A DNA stretch of 64,000 bases from Streptosporangium amethystogenes (lineage in GTDB: Bacteria > Actinomycetota > Actinomycetes > Streptosporangiales > Streptosporangiaceae): positions 14,543 to 78,542 of the forward strand of contig NZ_JOEQ01000040.1 of NCBI RefSeq assembly GCF_000721075.1, given 5' to 3'. Both the position numbers and the translations under genes were made by a program. Below are positions 25,884 to 35,093 of the stretch, piece by piece; positions within the stretch are counted from its first letter, which is position 1; each line of letters starts with the position of its first letter. The notes beneath the pieces are model-generated. The model had not been told where the DNA came from. It did not search any database and was given only the letters and a program-made list of their open reading frames with translations.

Positions 25884-26821
25884 CCTCGCTACCCCCGCGC
25901 GAGCGTCCCCCGGGCACCGAGACCGCGCCCCACGCCCCGCACCCCGCCGACGGGGGCGGTGGCGAGACCGGGGACCCCGGACGGCGGGGCTGGCTGCCCT
26001 GGGCGCTGCCCGCAGTGCTGCTGGTGGCACTCTTCTTCGCGCTGCCGTTCGCACTCAACGCCCGCTTCGCCTTCTCCGCCTGGACGGGGTTCCGCTCGGA
26101 GATCACCTGGAACGGCCTGGACAACTTCCGCATGCTCGTCGAGCAGGATCTCCTGACGAACGCCGTCACGGTGACCGTGCTCTACGCGATCCTGTGCATG
26201 GCCATCCAGAACACCGTCAGCCTGAGCCTCGCACTCGCCCTGCAGCGGACGGACCGGGTCAACACCGTGTTCAGGTCGGTGTTCTTCCTGCCGACCCTCG
26301 TCTCGCCGCTGGCCGCCGGTTACATCTGGCGGGGCATCCTCGATCCGGCGGGCCCGGTCAACTCCTTCCTCGGCATCGACTGGGCCTGGCTGGGCGAGCC
26401 CGCGACCGCGTTGCTCACGGTCGCGTTCGTGGACGCCTGGAAGTGGAGCGGGCTGATCACCCTTGTCTACATCGCGGGCCTTAACTCGGTGCCCAGGGAG
26501 CTCATCGAGTCGGCCACGGTCGACGGCGCGGGCCCCTGGACCCGCTTCGCCCGGGTGAGGTTCCCGCTGCTGGCCCCCGCGATCACCTTCAACGTCGCGG
26601 TCACCCTGGTCGGCGCGCTCAGCGCCTACGACGTGATCGCCGCCACCACCGGCGGCGGCCCCGGCGACCACACCAGAGCACTGAACATCGTCATGCGCCA
26701 GCAGTGGGGTCAGGGGTTCTTCGGTTCCGCCAGCGCGCTCAGCCTCACGGTGACGCTGCTCGTGATCGCGACGGCGGTCCCCCTCGTCTGGTGGCTGCGC
26801 CGCAGGGAGGTCACCGGATGA
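25877..26821 (+). CDS. ABC transporter permease, MalF type
   Basis: 314-residue inner-membrane permease. After a ~35-residue Pro/Gly-rich cytoplasmic tail the first helix is LPWALPAVLLVALFFALPFA. The EAA loop reads PRELIESATVDGAGPWTRFA followed by RVRFPLLAPAIT. The ATG at 25877 overlaps the end of the binding-protein gene by 7 bp, and no better site exists downstream. Pairs with the next permease; no ATPase is encoded nearby. Confidence 0.88.
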   Translation: MVTSLPPRERPPGTETAPHAPHPADGGGGETGDPGRRGWLPWALPAVLLVALFFALPFALNARFAFSAWTGFRSEITWNGLDNFRMLVEQDLLTNAVTVTVLYAILCMAIQNTVSLSLALALQRTDRVNTVFRSVFFLPTLVSPLAAGYIWRGILDPAGPVNSFLGIDWAWLGEPATALLTVAFVDAWKWSGLITLVYIAGLNSVPRELIESATVDGAGPWTRFARVRFPLLAPAITFNVAVTLVGALSAYDVIAATTGGGPGDHTRALNIVMRQQWGQGFFGSASALSLTVTLLVIATAVPLVWWLRRREVTG

Positions 26822-27633
26822 GAGTCGTCAAGTACACGCTGCTGTCGCTGTTCGCGATCCCCTGGGTGGTCGTGCCGTTCTGGCTGGTCGTGGTGAACTC
26901 CTTCAAGCCCGCGGGCGAGGCGGCCGAACTCGGCCTCGGCCTGCCCCGGCAGTGGGCGATCGTCGAGAACTACACGACCGTCGTCGACACCGGCGACTAC
27001 CTGGGCGGGCTCGCCAACAGCCTCATGATCACGGTACCCGTCGTGCTGGCCGTGCTGCTGCTCGGCGCGGCGGCGGCGTGGGCCTACGGCCGAGGCGACT
27101 CGCGGTGGCTGCGCGCGACCTACTTCGTACTCAGCCTGTCGATCCTCATCCCCCCGTCGATCATCCCGACCGTCCACGTGCTGCGCGGGCTCGGCCTGGA
27201 CGGCACGCCGTTCGGCTACGCGCTGGTCCTGATCGGCACCCGGCTGGGCATCGTGGTCTTCCTGGCCACCGGGTTCGTCAGGGCCTTCCCTCCCGACCTG
27301 GAGGACGCCGCCGCCATCGACGGGGCGTCCCGGCCGCAGATCTTCGCGCGCATCCTGCTGCCGCTGCTGCGCCCGGTGCTCTTCGTCGGGAGCGTCATCC
27401 TGGTCATCAACGTCTGGAACGACTTCTTCTTCGGGCTGTTCCTCCTCAAGGGGCAGGACAACGCGACCCTGCCCCTCACCCTCTTCCAGTTCGCCTCCGG
27501 CACGCTGCAGACCCTGCAGTGGAACCTCGTCTTCGCCCACGTCCTGCTGACCACGCTGCCGCTGGTGGCGGTGTACGTGTTCGCGCAGAAGCACGTCCTC
27601 GCCGGGCTCACAGAAGGAGCACTCAAAGGATGA
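26818..27633 (+). CDS. ABC transporter permease, MalG type
   Basis: 271-residue inner-membrane permease with six helices, beginning MRVVKYTLLSLFAIPWVVVP. The EAA loop is PPDLEDAAAIDGASRPQIFA followed by RILLPLLRPVLF. The C-terminus QKHVLAGLTEGALKG is the usual MalG-type end. ATGA overlap with the preceding permease stop indicates translational coupling. Confidence 0.9.
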   Translation: MRVVKYTLLSLFAIPWVVVPFWLVVVNSFKPAGEAAELGLGLPRQWAIVENYTTVVDTGDYLGGLANSLMITVPVVLAVLLLGAAAAWAYGRGDSRWLRATYFVLSLSILIPPSIIPTVHVLRGLGLDGTPFGYALVLIGTRLGIVVFLATGFVRAFPPDLEDAAAIDGASRPQIFARILLPLLRPVLFVGSVILVINVWNDFFFGLFLLKGQDNATLPLTLFQFASGTLQTLQWNLVFAHVLLTTLPLVAVYVFAQKHVLAGLTEGALKG

Positions 27634-28628
27634 CCGACCAACCGTTCGCGCTCGCCGTCGAGTGGGTGAGGCGCATGGTCCGCGAGGGGAGACTCCCGTG
27701 CGCGGTGCTCGGAGCGGCCACCTCGCAGGGCACGGTGCTGCTGGAGTCCTTCGGAGAGCACGACGGACGTGCGACCCGCGCCGACGACCACTTCGCGCTG
27801 TTCTCGGTGACCAAGCCGCTGATCGGCCTGCTGGCCATGCGCCAGGTGGAGCGGGGCCTGCTCTCGCTGCGCCGCCCGCTCCGTGACGCGGTGCCCGGCT
27901 TCGGCGGGCTGCGCTCCGACGAGGTCACGCTCTGGCACCTGCTGACCCACACCAGCGGCATCGCCGAGCAGACGCTCACCCCGGACGACCTGGTGGAGCA
28001 TCTGATCGCCGCCCCCGCGCTGTTCGAGGCGGGCACGCTCAGCCAGTACTGCAACATCGGCTTCGCCGGCATCTCCGAGATGATCAGGGATGTCACCGGC
28101 AGGGATCTGGCCGACGTGATCGACACCGACCTGAACACACTGGTGCCCGGCGGCGGGCGGATCACCTTCGACCCGGCCTGTGACCCGGCAGAGGTCAGGG
28201 CCGTCGAGCTGCTCGGTGTCGACTACGACAGGTTCGTCCGGCTCCGGCATCCGGCCGGGGGCCTGTTCTCCCGTGCCGAGGACCTGCTCGCGCTGGGCAG
28301 CGCCCTGCTCCGCGGCGACCGGGCACCGGTCCACCCGATCACGCTGGCCGCCATGACGAAACCCCAGACCACGGGCCTGGTCAAGCTGCAGCCCGACCCG
28401 GTCAACGCCGGCCAGGACTGGGGGCTGACCTGGAACCTGCGCCACTCCGCGCCCGGCCTGCTGGAGCGGCGGCTCTACGGGCACGGCGGCGCCTCCGGAT
28501 GCCAGTGGTGGATGTATCCCGACCACGACGCCTGCTTCGTACTGCTGATCAACGTGATGGCGCCCAGCCTGCACGGGGTCGACATCGACGGACTGCACAA
28601 CGCCTTCACGACGGGTCTCGGCGCATGA
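27630..28628 (+). CDS. Serine beta-lactamase-fold hydrolase (class C/esterase type)
   Basis: 332-residue protein of the beta-lactamase/penicillin-binding transpeptidase-like family. The SxxK motif is S59-V-T-K62 (FALFSVTKPLIGLL), the tyrosine motif is Y140-C-N142 (LSQYCNIGFAG), and the third motif is H285-G-G (LYGHGGASG). This set is typical of EstB-like esterases and class-C-type hydrolases. There is no signal peptide, so it is probably not a resistance enzyme. It is coupled by ATGA overlaps on both sides inside a sugar-import operon, which suggests removal of an ester or amide substituent from an imported rhamnoside. Confidence 0.8.
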   Translation: MTDQPFALAVEWVRRMVREGRLPCAVLGAATSQGTVLLESFGEHDGRATRADDHFALFSVTKPLIGLLAMRQVERGLLSLRRPLRDAVPGFGGLRSDEVTLWHLLTHTSGIAEQTLTPDDLVEHLIAAPALFEAGTLSQYCNIGFAGISEMIRDVTGRDLADVIDTDLNTLVPGGGRITFDPACDPAEVRAVELLGVDYDRFVRLRHPAGGLFSRAEDLLALGSALLRGDRAPVHPITLAAMTKPQTTGLVKLQPDPVNAGQDWGLTWNLRHSAPGLLERRLYGHGGASGCQWWMYPDHDACFVLLINVMAPSLHGVDIDGLHNAFTTGLGA

Positions 28629-31264
28629 TCCACGTCCCGGGAACCCCCGGCCTGGCACGGGCCGCCTCGGGCGGCCAGGTGCCGGTCGGCTCCTCCCCGC
28701 CCGCCGAGGCGGTCGCCTGCCACACCTGCGGGCTCACCGACCCGGTCGGCGTCGACGATCCCTCCCCGCGCCTGTCCTGGGCGGCCAGGCTGCTCCATCC
28801 CGAGCGGCTGACGGTGTCCACCGGCGGACGCGAGGTGTGGGCGCGTGACCTCCCGCCGGGCACGAGCTGGGCCGATGTCCCGGAAGAGGCGCTGGAGCCG
28901 CTCACCCCGTACACCTGGTCGGTCGCCGGGCAGCTCGGCGGCACCTTCGTGACCGGCCTGCGCGCGGGCGGCGCCTGGGGAGCCCCCTGGGTCGAGGACG
29001 GCGGGAACGAGAGCGAGGGCGCCGTCCGCCTCGGCGGGACGTTCGGCTGGGAGCCTCGGCCGGGACGGGTCTGGCTGGCGACCACCGCGCTGGGCGTCTA
29101 CCGGGCGGTGCTGAACGGCGAACGGCTCGGCGACGAGGAACTCGCCCCCGGCTGGACCGACTACGGCCGCCGGGTCCGCTACCGGCTGGCCGACGTCACC
29201 GCGTTGCTCCGTACCGGGGAGAACCTGCTGGAGATCCGGCTCGCCCCCGGCTGGTACGCCGGTCACGTCGCGGCGGGCGGGCCGCGCCGATACGGCGACC
29301 ACCCCGCCGCCAGCGCCCGGCTGTTCCTGCGCGACCCGGAGGGCGTTCACCCGCTCGCGGCCACCGGCCCCGGCTGGACGGCCGGAGACCTGGGCGTACC
29401 CCGCGCCGACCTGGTGATGGGCGAGACCGTCCACCTGGCTTCCCGGCCCGGCCGGGACCGGGCCGTGACCGTGGTGGCGCCACCGCCCGGCCTGCTGGTG
29501 GAGGCCGATCCCGCTCCCCCGGTGCGGGAGATCGGCACCCTGGCCGCGGCGTCGGTCACCGAGCCCGTCCCCGGCGTTCACCTGCTCGACTTCGGCCGCA
29601 ACGTCGTGGGACGGCTCCGGCTGCGAATCGACACGTCGTACCCGGTCCACCTGGTGGTCCGCCACGGCGAGGAGCTCACCGCGACCGGCCGTCTCTACGA
29701 CGCCAACCTGCGCACGGCCGAGCAGCGCGACGAGTTCCTCCTCCCCGCCGGACGCCACGTCGCGGAGCCCTCGTTCACCTTCCACGGGTTCCGCTACGCC
29801 GAGGTCACCGGATGGCCGGGCGGCATGTCCGCGGGTGACGCCGAGGCGGTGCTCCTGTCCTCGGCGCTGCCCGTCACCGGCACCCTGACCGCCTCCGACC
29901 CCGCCGTCAGGCAGCTGGTCTCCAACATCGTCGCCTCCGCCGAGGGCAACCTGCTCAGCGTGCCCATGGACTGCCCGCAGCGCGACGAACGGGCCGGCTG
30001 GACCGCCGACATCTCGGTGTTCGCCTCGACGCTGAGCTTCCTCCGTCACACCCAGGCGTTCCTCTCCGGCTGGGTGACGACGCTGATCGACGGCCAGCGG
30101 CGAGACGGGGCCGTCCCGCACGTGGCCCCGGTACTGCCCGAGTACGGGTTCGACTCGCCGGTCTGGTCCGACGCGATCGTGGAGGTGCCCTGGCTGCTGT
30201 GGCGGCGCTACGGCGACGATCGGACGCTGCGCCGGGCGTACGGGCCGATGCGGCGCTGGGCCGACTACTGCCTGGCGCAGTGTGACGACGGGGTCCGCCC
30301 AGGCCGGGCGCTGGGCGACTGGCTGGCCCCCGGAACCGTGGAGACGCCCAGGAGCCTGATCGCCACCGCCGCCCTCGCGCGGAGCCTGCGCCTGATCGCC
30401 GACGTCGCCGACGTGCTCGGCGAGCCGCACGCCAGGGCGTACCGCGAGGCCTCGACCATGGTCTCGGACGCCTTCCAGCGGGCCTTCCTCACCGAGCACC
30501 GGCTGCGCACCGAGACCCAGACGGGGTACGCCCTCGCCCTGGCCTGGGACCTCGTCCCGCCCAGGAACCGTGCCCGGACCGCGGCGGCGCTCGCGGAGCT
30601 GGTCAGGGCGGACGGCCACCGGCTCATGACCGGTTTCGTCGGTACGCCGCTGCTGCTGCCGACGCTCTCGGAGACCGGCCACCACGACGTCGCCTGCCGG
30701 GTCTTCAACCAGGAGGGGCACCCTTCCTGGCGCTACCAGTTGCGGGCGGGCGCGACCAGCATGTGGGAGCGGTGGGACGCCTGGCACCATCGGCGGGGCA
30801 TGCACACCCCGACGATGAACTCCTTCAACCACTACGCCTACGGCTGCGTCGGCGACTGGCTCTTCCGCCACGTCGCCGGTGTCGGTGACGACCCCCGCGG
30901 GGTGAACGGCGGGTTCACCGAGCCGCTGCTTCGCCCGGGCCCCGTCCCGTTGTTGCGGCAGGCGCACGCCAGGTACGACAGCCCCGCGGGCACCGTCGAG
31001 TCGGGATGGCGCGCCGGGCCCGACGGCCTGCAGTTCGTCTTCCGTGTCCCTCCCGGCGTGACCGCCCGCGCGGTGCTCCCCGTCCACGGCACCTGGGACG
31101 GTATGACCGTCAACGGCACCTTCCTGATGGGGCTGGCCGAGCAACTCCCCACCAGGCGGCTGGCCGACGGCTCGTGCTCGCTGGACCTGCCGTCGGGCCG
31201 CTGGTCGATCACGGCTCCGGCCGCCGCCGCCGACCCGCTGCTCTCCGCCTGGGACGAGTTGTGA
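28625..31264 (+). CDS. GH78-family alpha-L-rhamnosidase
   Basis: 879-residue glycoside hydrolase that releases terminal alpha-L-rhamnose. N-terminal beta domains (LTDPVGVDDPSPRLSWAARL at residue ~38; LGVYRAVLNGERLGDEELAP then GWTDYGRRVRYRLADVT) precede the (alpha/alpha)6 barrel. The hallmark MDCPQRDERAGWTAD ends at residues 454-462 with Asp454, Glu455 and Asp462, the catalytic-site block of GH78. Further barrel motifs are GDWLAPG, TGFVGTPLLLPTLSETGHHD and TSMWERWDAWHH. No signal peptide: hydrolysis occurs after import. The ATG at 28625 overlaps the preceding stop (ATGA). Last gene of the operon. Confidence 0.92.
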   Translation: MIHVPGTPGLARAASGGQVPVGSSPPAEAVACHTCGLTDPVGVDDPSPRLSWAARLLHPERLTVSTGGREVWARDLPPGTSWADVPEEALEPLTPYTWSVAGQLGGTFVTGLRAGGAWGAPWVEDGGNESEGAVRLGGTFGWEPRPGRVWLATTALGVYRAVLNGERLGDEELAPGWTDYGRRVRYRLADVTALLRTGENLLEIRLAPGWYAGHVAAGGPRRYGDHPAASARLFLRDPEGVHPLAATGPGWTAGDLGVPRADLVMGETVHLASRPGRDRAVTVVAPPPGLLVEADPAPPVREIGTLAAASVTEPVPGVHLLDFGRNVVGRLRLRIDTSYPVHLVVRHGEELTATGRLYDANLRTAEQRDEFLLPAGRHVAEPSFTFHGFRYAEVTGWPGGMSAGDAEAVLLSSALPVTGTLTASDPAVRQLVSNIVASAEGNLLSVPMDCPQRDERAGWTADISVFASTLSFLRHTQAFLSGWVTTLIDGQRRDGAVPHVAPVLPEYGFDSPVWSDAIVEVPWLLWRRYGDDRTLRRAYGPMRRWADYCLAQCDDGVRPGRALGDWLAPGTVETPRSLIATAALARSLRLIADVADVLGEPHARAYREASTMVSDAFQRAFLTEHRLRTETQTGYALALAWDLVPPRNRARTAAALAELVRADGHRLMTGFVGTPLLLPTLSETGHHDVACRVFNQEGHPSWRYQLRAGATSMWERWDAWHHRRGMHTPTMNSFNHYAYGCVGDWLFRHVAGVGDDPRGVNGGFTEPLLRPGPVPLLRQAHARYDSPAGTVESGWRAGPDGLQFVFRVPPGVTARAVLPVHGTWDGMTVNGTFLMGLAEQLPTRRLADGSCSLDLPSGRWSITAPAAAADPLLSAWDEL

Positions 31265-31334
31265 CCCCCTCCCCTTCGGCACGCTGAGAGCGTCCCGGCC
31301 GCCGCCGTGACGGCGGCCGGACAGCCCGCCCGGG

Positions 31335-33059
31335 TCAGCGCACCGCCCGCAGGGCGTCGACGATCCCGTAACCGTAGAAGCCGTTGTGTGGACCGCCGCC
31401 CTCGCAGGTGTGCGTCGCGGTCGCCGTGCCGCCGCCCGGCAGGTGCCTGGTGTAGGTGTGGGCGGCCGGGACGGGGCAGCTCACCCTGGTCGCGGTGCCC
31501 TTGAGGACCATCTCCACCACGGCGGGGTGGAGTGTCTTGCCGCCGTGCACCCGGTCGGGCCGGCCGAACCTGGCGACGATCAGCGCGGCCACCCCGGCCG
31601 CGCGTGGCGAGGCCATCGAGGTGCCCTGAAGATACTGGTAGTAGGCGCAGACCTCGCCCCGGCAGCTGCGGACCACGCTGGTGACCTTGGGCGTGCCGTC
31701 GGGGTTGAGCTGACCGCGTTCCTCGGCCAGCGCCTTGGGGTAGGCCGCCAGCGTCGCCCTGGTCACGTCGCGGGTGCCGTCCCCGGTGTCGTAGACGTCG
31801 CCACCCGGGGCGGCCACGTCGACGTGACCGTCACCGTAGTCGGAGTAGTACGACTTGCGCCTGCTGACGCCGGTCGAGGAGACCGAGATCACGTGCCTGC
31901 CCTCGCTGGGCATGGAGACGCAGCTCGGGGGGATCGTGCGCGGGCGGGGCAGCTCGCCGGGGACGCCGGCGAAGTCGGGGCTGGAGCCGTCGGCGAGCTC
32001 CTTGGTGTAGTCGGTGGCGCCGTTGCCCGCCGCGGACACCAGGGTCACGCCCCTGTTGTAGGCGTAGGTGAGCGCCCGCTGGGCGGCCTTGATGATCGTG
32101 GCCTGCTCCAGCCTCTCGGCCGGGGAGTCCGCCGGGTTGTCGACGCAGTTGAACAGCCACGGGTCGATGTAGTAGCTCATGTTGACCACGTCGACGCCGA
32201 TGTCGGCGGCGTAGGTCAGCGCGTCGACGGTGGGCTGCAGGAAGAAGTAGCCGGAGTCCTGTCCGGCCCGCAGGTTCACGATCGAGACCTTGGGGGCCAC
32301 GCCCGACGTACCGAGCCCGTTGACGGGCGAGGCGATCGACGACGCCACGTGCGTGCCGTGGTCGTTCTCGTCGACGTCCGCCGGGTCGTTACAGGAATGG
32401 TCCGGTTCGGCCTGGCACGGGCCGTCGGCCTTGTTGCCGTCGGCGTCGACGGGGATGTCTACGGTGAAGTTGCGGCTCAGTTCGCGGTTGAAGTTCGGCG
32501 CGATGTCGGGGTGGGATCCGTCCACGCCGGTGTCGATGACACCGACCAGCACGCCCGGGTCGCCCTGTTGATGACGGTAGGAGCCCTGCACCGTCGCGTG
32601 GATCTGCTTCATGTCCCACTGGAGCTCCGACAGCGGCTCCGCACCGGGAACGGCCCCGCCGAAGGTGGCGGAGGCGGGGGCACCGTCACCGGCCTTCTCC
32701 ACCGCCCTGGCCTGGACCGTCGCGCGGCCCGCGACTCCCCCGGCGGCCGTGGGCACGCTGCCGATGGACCGGTTGTGGGCGATGTCGTCGATCGCGTCGG
32801 CGTCGCGCACCGCCTCGGCGAAGCGGGCGTTCCTCGTCGTGACGGTGGCGACGCCGACCGCGGCGTTCTCCTTGAGGATGCTCCCGCCCGCCGCCCTGAT
32901 GACCCGCTGGGCGTCGGCGGGACGCGCTCCCTCGCTGTACAGGACGACGTACTCGACCTCCGCGCCCGGTTCGGCGATCACCTGCCGCGCCCGCACCGGG
33001 GGTATCGGCGCGGCTGCCGCGAGGGCGGTGACGGCTGCGGCGATGGCGACCCGTTTCAC
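31335..33059 (-). CDS. Secreted S8 (subtilisin-like) serine protease
   Basis: 574-residue protease. VKRVAIAAAVTALAAAAPIP is the signal peptide; an inhibitor-I9-like prodomain lies at residues ~35-110. The catalytic triad is visible as Asp176 (GVIDTGVDGSHPD), His234 (DENDHGTHVASS) and Ser481 (LQGTSMASPRAAG), with oxyanion Asn346 (VSAAGNGATD). The C-terminus NGFYGYGIVDALRAVR closes the catalytic domain without an added module. The GTG at 33059 has GGAGGT four bases upstream. Two cysteine-bearing loops (CQAEPDHSC, CVDNPADS) suggest disulphides outside the cell. Confidence 0.9.
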   Translation of the reverse strand: MKRVAIAAAVTALAAAAPIPPVRARQVIAEPGAEVEYVVLYSEGARPADAQRVIRAAGGSILKENAAVGVATVTTRNARFAEAVRDADAIDDIAHNRSIGSVPTAAGGVAGRATVQARAVEKAGDGAPASATFGGAVPGAEPLSELQWDMKQIHATVQGSYRHQQGDPGVLVGVIDTGVDGSHPDIAPNFNRELSRNFTVDIPVDADGNKADGPCQAEPDHSCNDPADVDENDHGTHVASSIASPVNGLGTSGVAPKVSIVNLRAGQDSGYFFLQPTVDALTYAADIGVDVVNMSYYIDPWLFNCVDNPADSPAERLEQATIIKAAQRALTYAYNRGVTLVSAAGNGATDYTKELADGSSPDFAGVPGELPRPRTIPPSCVSMPSEGRHVISVSSTGVSRRKSYYSDYGDGHVDVAAPGGDVYDTGDGTRDVTRATLAAYPKALAEERGQLNPDGTPKVTSVVRSCRGEVCAYYQYLQGTSMASPRAAGVAALIVARFGRPDRVHGGKTLHPAVVEMVLKGTATRVSCPVPAAHTYTRHLPGGGTATATHTCEGGGPHNGFYGYGIVDALRAVR

Positions 33060-33512
33060 ATTTACCTCCAATATGGTCAAAAGACCCCTCGCAACCCTGA
33101 TTTCCCCCGCACCGGCAATTCGGGCGGGCAGATGTTCGCCACCGGGATGTAATCGATCCGGCAAACACCGGAAATCCCGATGCCCCTGTGACCTGCGCAC
33201 ATTGGCGAATCATGCCATCACCGAACCCGCATGCGAGGATTCCCGCCCCAAAACCAACGAGGGCACGGAATTTCGCACTGCGAAATCCCCTTCAAAAGGG
33301 GTGAGACGTCACCGGTACCGAAATCCGGCGTGGGATTCGAGACGGATACCCTCACGAGTGCGGGGAGGAGCGGCGTCCGCCCCCAATGCCCCGTCTGCCG
33401 GCTCCCGCCATCGGGTCCGTTGAGGCCACCGTGGCCACGGCCCGGTCGCGGTCGCCGTCCTTGGAGTCGTCGCCGGTGACGGTGGCCACGAATTCGGCGG
33501 GCCGGTACTTCA
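33060..33512. other. Intergenic region with two inverted repeats
   Basis: No supported gene on either strand. ATTTCGCA and TGCGAAAT form a perfect 8-bp inverted repeat around a single base near 33269-33285. Next to it CCCCTT and AAGGGG (33287-33301) form a hairpin preceded by AAAT and followed by TGAGACGTCA, resembling a decayed version of the TnpB-end hairpin at 17776. On the minus strand ~33370-33520 reads a short Asp/Arg-rich frame (DDVKYRPAEFVATVTGDD) that could be the tail of a lost gene. Confidence 0.4.
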
Positions 33513-33612
33513 CGTCGTCCGTTGCCCGAGATGTCGGGCGAGATCGGGATCGACCTGGGGGCGAGGCGTTTCGCGACCCTGTCGAACGGCAAGAAGATCG
33601 ACGGCCCGCGTG
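33513..33612 (+). pseudogene. TnpB transposon-nuclease fragment
   Basis: About 30 codons read SGEIGIDLGARRFATLSNGK then KIDGPRVLRAG, which matches the RuvC-I region of TnpB (GIDLG with the catalytic Asp, then ATLSxG and xxPR). Nothing else of the protein is recognisable on either side; the fragment abuts the 3' end of the emfourin gene at 33627. A remnant of an IS200/IS605- or IS607-type element. Confidence 0.6.
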
Positions 33613-33626
33613 TTCTGCGAGCGGGA

Positions 33627-33947
33627 TCAGCCGGGCGGGCCGACCCGCTCCTGCCTGCCCGGCAGCGAGGTCACGTACGAGATGAGCGCGCGGAGCGGGC
33701 CGGGGAGGTCGCTCTCGCAGACGCGCACCGTGTGCGCCTGGCCGCCGTCCTCGACGGTCAGCTCGTAGTCGAAGCGGTCGGGCTGCCCGCCGGAGGCACC
33801 GGAGCGTTCCGGCGCATCGGACAGCCCGGCCCGCTCCACCCTGGAGCGCAGCTCGGCGACCTCCTGCGACGCCAGCGACGCGGAGTCGACCGTGGTGGTC
33901 GTGACAAGACCGGCGATACCGCCACCCCGGACGATCGACACCTTCAT
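33627..33947 (-). CDS. Emfourin-like protease inhibitor
   Basis: 106-residue protein starting MKVSIVRGGGIAGLVTTTTV, with a central charged region (EVAELRSRVERAGL) and FDYELTVEDGGQAHTVRVCE then SDLPGPLRALISYVTSL. This layout matches emfourin, the small intracellular inhibitor encoded next to protealysin-like M4 metalloproteases. It starts 25 bp after the M4 gene on the same strand, so the pair forms an operon. The inhibitor presumably restrains the protease inside the cell before export. Confidence 0.8.
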   Translation of the reverse strand: MKVSIVRGGGIAGLVTTTTVDSASLASQEVAELRSRVERAGLSDAPERSGASGGQPDRFDYELTVEDGGQAHTVRVCESDLPGPLRALISYVTSLPGRQERVGPPG

Positions 33948-33972
33948 GAAACCGATCCTAGACCGGGTTCTC

Positions 33973-35064
33973 CTACAGCACCCCGACCTGCTGCCAGGCG
34001 GCGCGCACCTTCCTCTGCTCGTCACCGTCGACGCCGAACAGCTCTCCGGCCACCCGCACCGTCGCCTCCGCGGCCTGCCGGAAGTCGGAGCGCGGCCGGA
34101 GCCGCTCGGTGAGGGTGACGTACCAGATCCGGCCGGCACGCTCCCAGGCGTTGCCGCCGATGGCGGTGGCGGCGAGGTAGAAGGCGTGATTGGGGATGCC
34201 GGAGTTGAGGTGGACGCCTCCGTGGTCGTTGGAGGGGTTGCCGTCGTCGGGCAGGTCCAGGTAGTCGCGCATGTGCGCGGGCTGTCGGTCGCGGCCGCCC
34301 GTGGGGGTCGACCAGGCGGTCCCCGGCGCCTTCAGCGACCGCAGGGCCGTACCCCGCAGGGCGCTGCCCAGGATGCCCTCGCCGATCAGCCAGTCGGCCT
34401 GCTCCGCGCTCTGCCCGAGGCCGTACTGCTTGACGAGGGACCCGAAGACGTCGGAGAACGACTCGTTGAGCGCCCCGGACTGCTTGCTGTAGACCAGGTG
34501 CGCGGTGAACTGGGTGATGCCGTGCGTCAGCTCGTGGGCGACGATGTCGACGGCCTTGGTGAGGGATCCCTTGGTGAAGATCTGCCCGCTGCCGTCACCG
34601 TAGATCATCTGGAAGCCGATCCAGGCGGCGTTGTCGTAGTCGTTCCCGTAGTGGACCGAAGAGACGATCTCCAGCCCCCGCCCGTCGATGCTGTCGCGCC
34701 CGAAGACGGTCCGGTAGAAGTCGTAGGTGGCCCCCGCCCCGTCGTACGCCTCGTCGACCGCCGCGTCACCGAACGGCGGATCGCCCTCCCCCCGCCGCTT
34801 CTTCCCGGGAAGGTCGAAGTCGCCGCCGTTCTCCGCGTCGTAGACGGTACGCACCATGCCGGGGGCGGGTGCCACGTCGGCGATGGTGAGGGTGAGCCGG
34901 CTCAGCGCGCCGGTGACCGACGCGCGCTGAGCCCGGGAGGTCTCCGATGCGGTCAGGGTCCGGAGCGCGGCCTCCCGCTCCTCGGGGGTGCCCTGCCCGG
35001 CGACCGCCTCAAGCAGGTCGGGGGGCGCGATACAGCACGCGGGCATGCTGTCGAAGGTAGTCAT
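33973..35064 (-). CDS. Protealysin-like M4 metalloprotease
   Basis: 363-residue thermolysin-family protease. The zinc motif is H177-E-L-T-H181 (VDIVAHELTHGITQF) with third ligand Glu201 (NESFSDVFG). The active-site His is in the DHGGVHLNSGIPNHAFYLAA segment. There is no signal peptide. Instead a short propeptide near residue 10 reads CCIAPPDLLEAVA, similar to the PPxxL motif of protealysin propeptides. That class is exported by a non-Sec route or acts in the cytoplasm and is paired with emfourin, as here. A perfect 11-bp inverted repeat lies 30 bp upstream of the start. Confidence 0.9.
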   Translation of the reverse strand: MTTFDSMPACCIAPPDLLEAVAGQGTPEEREAALRTLTASETSRAQRASVTGALSRLTLTIADVAPAPGMVRTVYDAENGGDFDLPGKKRRGEGDPPFGDAAVDEAYDGAGATYDFYRTVFGRDSIDGRGLEIVSSVHYGNDYDNAAWIGFQMIYGDGSGQIFTKGSLTKAVDIVAHELTHGITQFTAHLVYSKQSGALNESFSDVFGSLVKQYGLGQSAEQADWLIGEGILGSALRGTALRSLKAPGTAWSTPTGGRDRQPAHMRDYLDLPDDGNPSNDHGGVHLNSGIPNHAFYLAATAIGGNAWERAGRIWYVTLTERLRPRSDFRQAAEATVRVAGELFGVDGDEQRKVRAAWQQVGVL

Positions 35065-35093
35065 AGGTCAAGAATCATCGCTGTCTTCGGCAA

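Noticed and set aside
24509..26821. A 770-codon open frame covering the binding protein and first permease
   Set aside because: Only the part from 25877 has permease character; the upstream part is a shadow of the lipoprotein gene in another frame. High GC gives many such long open frames.
27630..28628. Beta-lactamase resistance gene
   Set aside because: SxxK, YxN and HGG motifs are present, but there is no signal peptide and it sits inside a sugar operon, so an esterase role is more likely.
28475..31282. A 935-codon minus-strand frame antisense to the rhamnosidase
   Set aside because: Composition is Gly/Arg/Val-rich without motifs; the plus strand encodes a clear GH78 enzyme.
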